NCBI GenBank assembly: GCA_016987375.1
Contig: PJRA01000011.1
Coordinates: 2,177,786-2,195,960 of the forward strand
DNA from: Brachionus koreanus
Taxonomy: Eukaryota; Rotifera; Eurotatoria; Ploima; Brachionidae
DNA: 18,175 bases
Direction: 5' to 3'
Shown: piece after piece, positions 18,098 through 18,175 of the stretch
How positions within the stretch are numbered: position 1 is the stretch's first letter
Layout: every line of letters starts with the position of its first letter
Notes under the pieces: model-generated
Databases searched by the model: none
What the model saw: the letters and a program-made list of their open reading frames with translations, nothing else
What the model was told of the DNA's origin: nothing
Translations under genes and position numbers: made by a program

Positions 18098-18175
18098 ATG
18101 CATAAGTAAATGGACAAAAGTTAAGTTAACTTGCCCGATCATGCAAATGATCAGGGGATCATATATATATTTATT
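18098..18175. mobile_element. Possible mariner-like terminus cut by the window edge
   Basis: After a TA the sequence reads ACGGGTGATGCATAAGTAAA then TGGACA, similar in style to Tc1/mariner/maT terminal repeats (G-T-x-x-x-G-C-A-T-A-A-G-T-x-x-x-G-G-A-C-A). The other end is outside the window, so this cannot be confirmed. Confidence 0.22.

Noticed and set aside
1..18175. CRISPR array, rRNA or bacterial operon
   Set aside because: No regularly spaced repeats, rRNA cores or ribosome binding sites were seen, and the introns and gene families are eukaryotic.

Overview
The window looks like nuclear DNA of a small, AT-rich, gene-compact invertebrate. A monogonont rotifer such as Brachionus fits best, but this is inferred from style rather than from a diagnostic marker. 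The reasons are very high A+T outside exons, mostly 48-61 bp GT-AG introns, long single-exon genes, a divergent rhodopsin-type peptide-receptor-like GPCR, and many decayed DNA transposons of animal type (FLYWCH/SWIM Mutator-like elements and TTAA-flanked piggyBac-type MITEs). There are no bacterial features: no ribosome binding sites, operons, rRNA or CRISPR.

Layout from left to right. (1) 361-486 (-): a candidate first coding exon of a SMURF-like C2/HECT ubiquitin ligase. (2) 1147-3013 (-): a large exon of PACS (phosphofurin acidic cluster sorting protein). (3) 3014-3359: a short shared 5' region. (4) 3360-7527 (+): NOC4 (nucleolar complex protein 4, a small-subunit ribosome biogenesis factor), resolved here into eight exons, including a 47-bp microexon behind a 2.2-kb intron that carries a piggyBac-type MITE. 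(5) 8204-8398: a SWIM-like transposon-derived fragment. (6) 9248-10169: an internally deleted Mutator-like element with terminal inverted repeats, a 9-bp target duplication and a decayed SWIM/AT-hook C-terminus of its transposase. (7) 10919-12331 (+): an intact 470-aa single-exon protein of unknown family. (8) 12818-13295 (-): an unidentified two-exon coding remnant split by a 173-bp retroposon-like insertion with a 7-bp duplication. (9) 13598-14418 (+): a decayed FLYWCH-MULE transposase. (10) 14989-16203 (-): a class A GPCR. (11) 16365-16640 (-): a doubtful ORF. (12) 17806-17970: a second TTAA-flanked MITE, and at 18098 to the end a possible mariner-like terminus.

The host genes (vesicle sorting, ribosome biogenesis, a receptor and an orphan) are functionally unrelated, and each is transcribed on its own. 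PACS and NOC4 are divergent, with 346 bp between their start codons. The most informative observations are three insertions whose edges can be read to the base, the resolved NOC4 gene model, self-complementary A-run/T-run blocks beside several splice sites, acceptor-like sites just before two start codons (possible spliced-leader sites), and the unidentified 470-aa protein.
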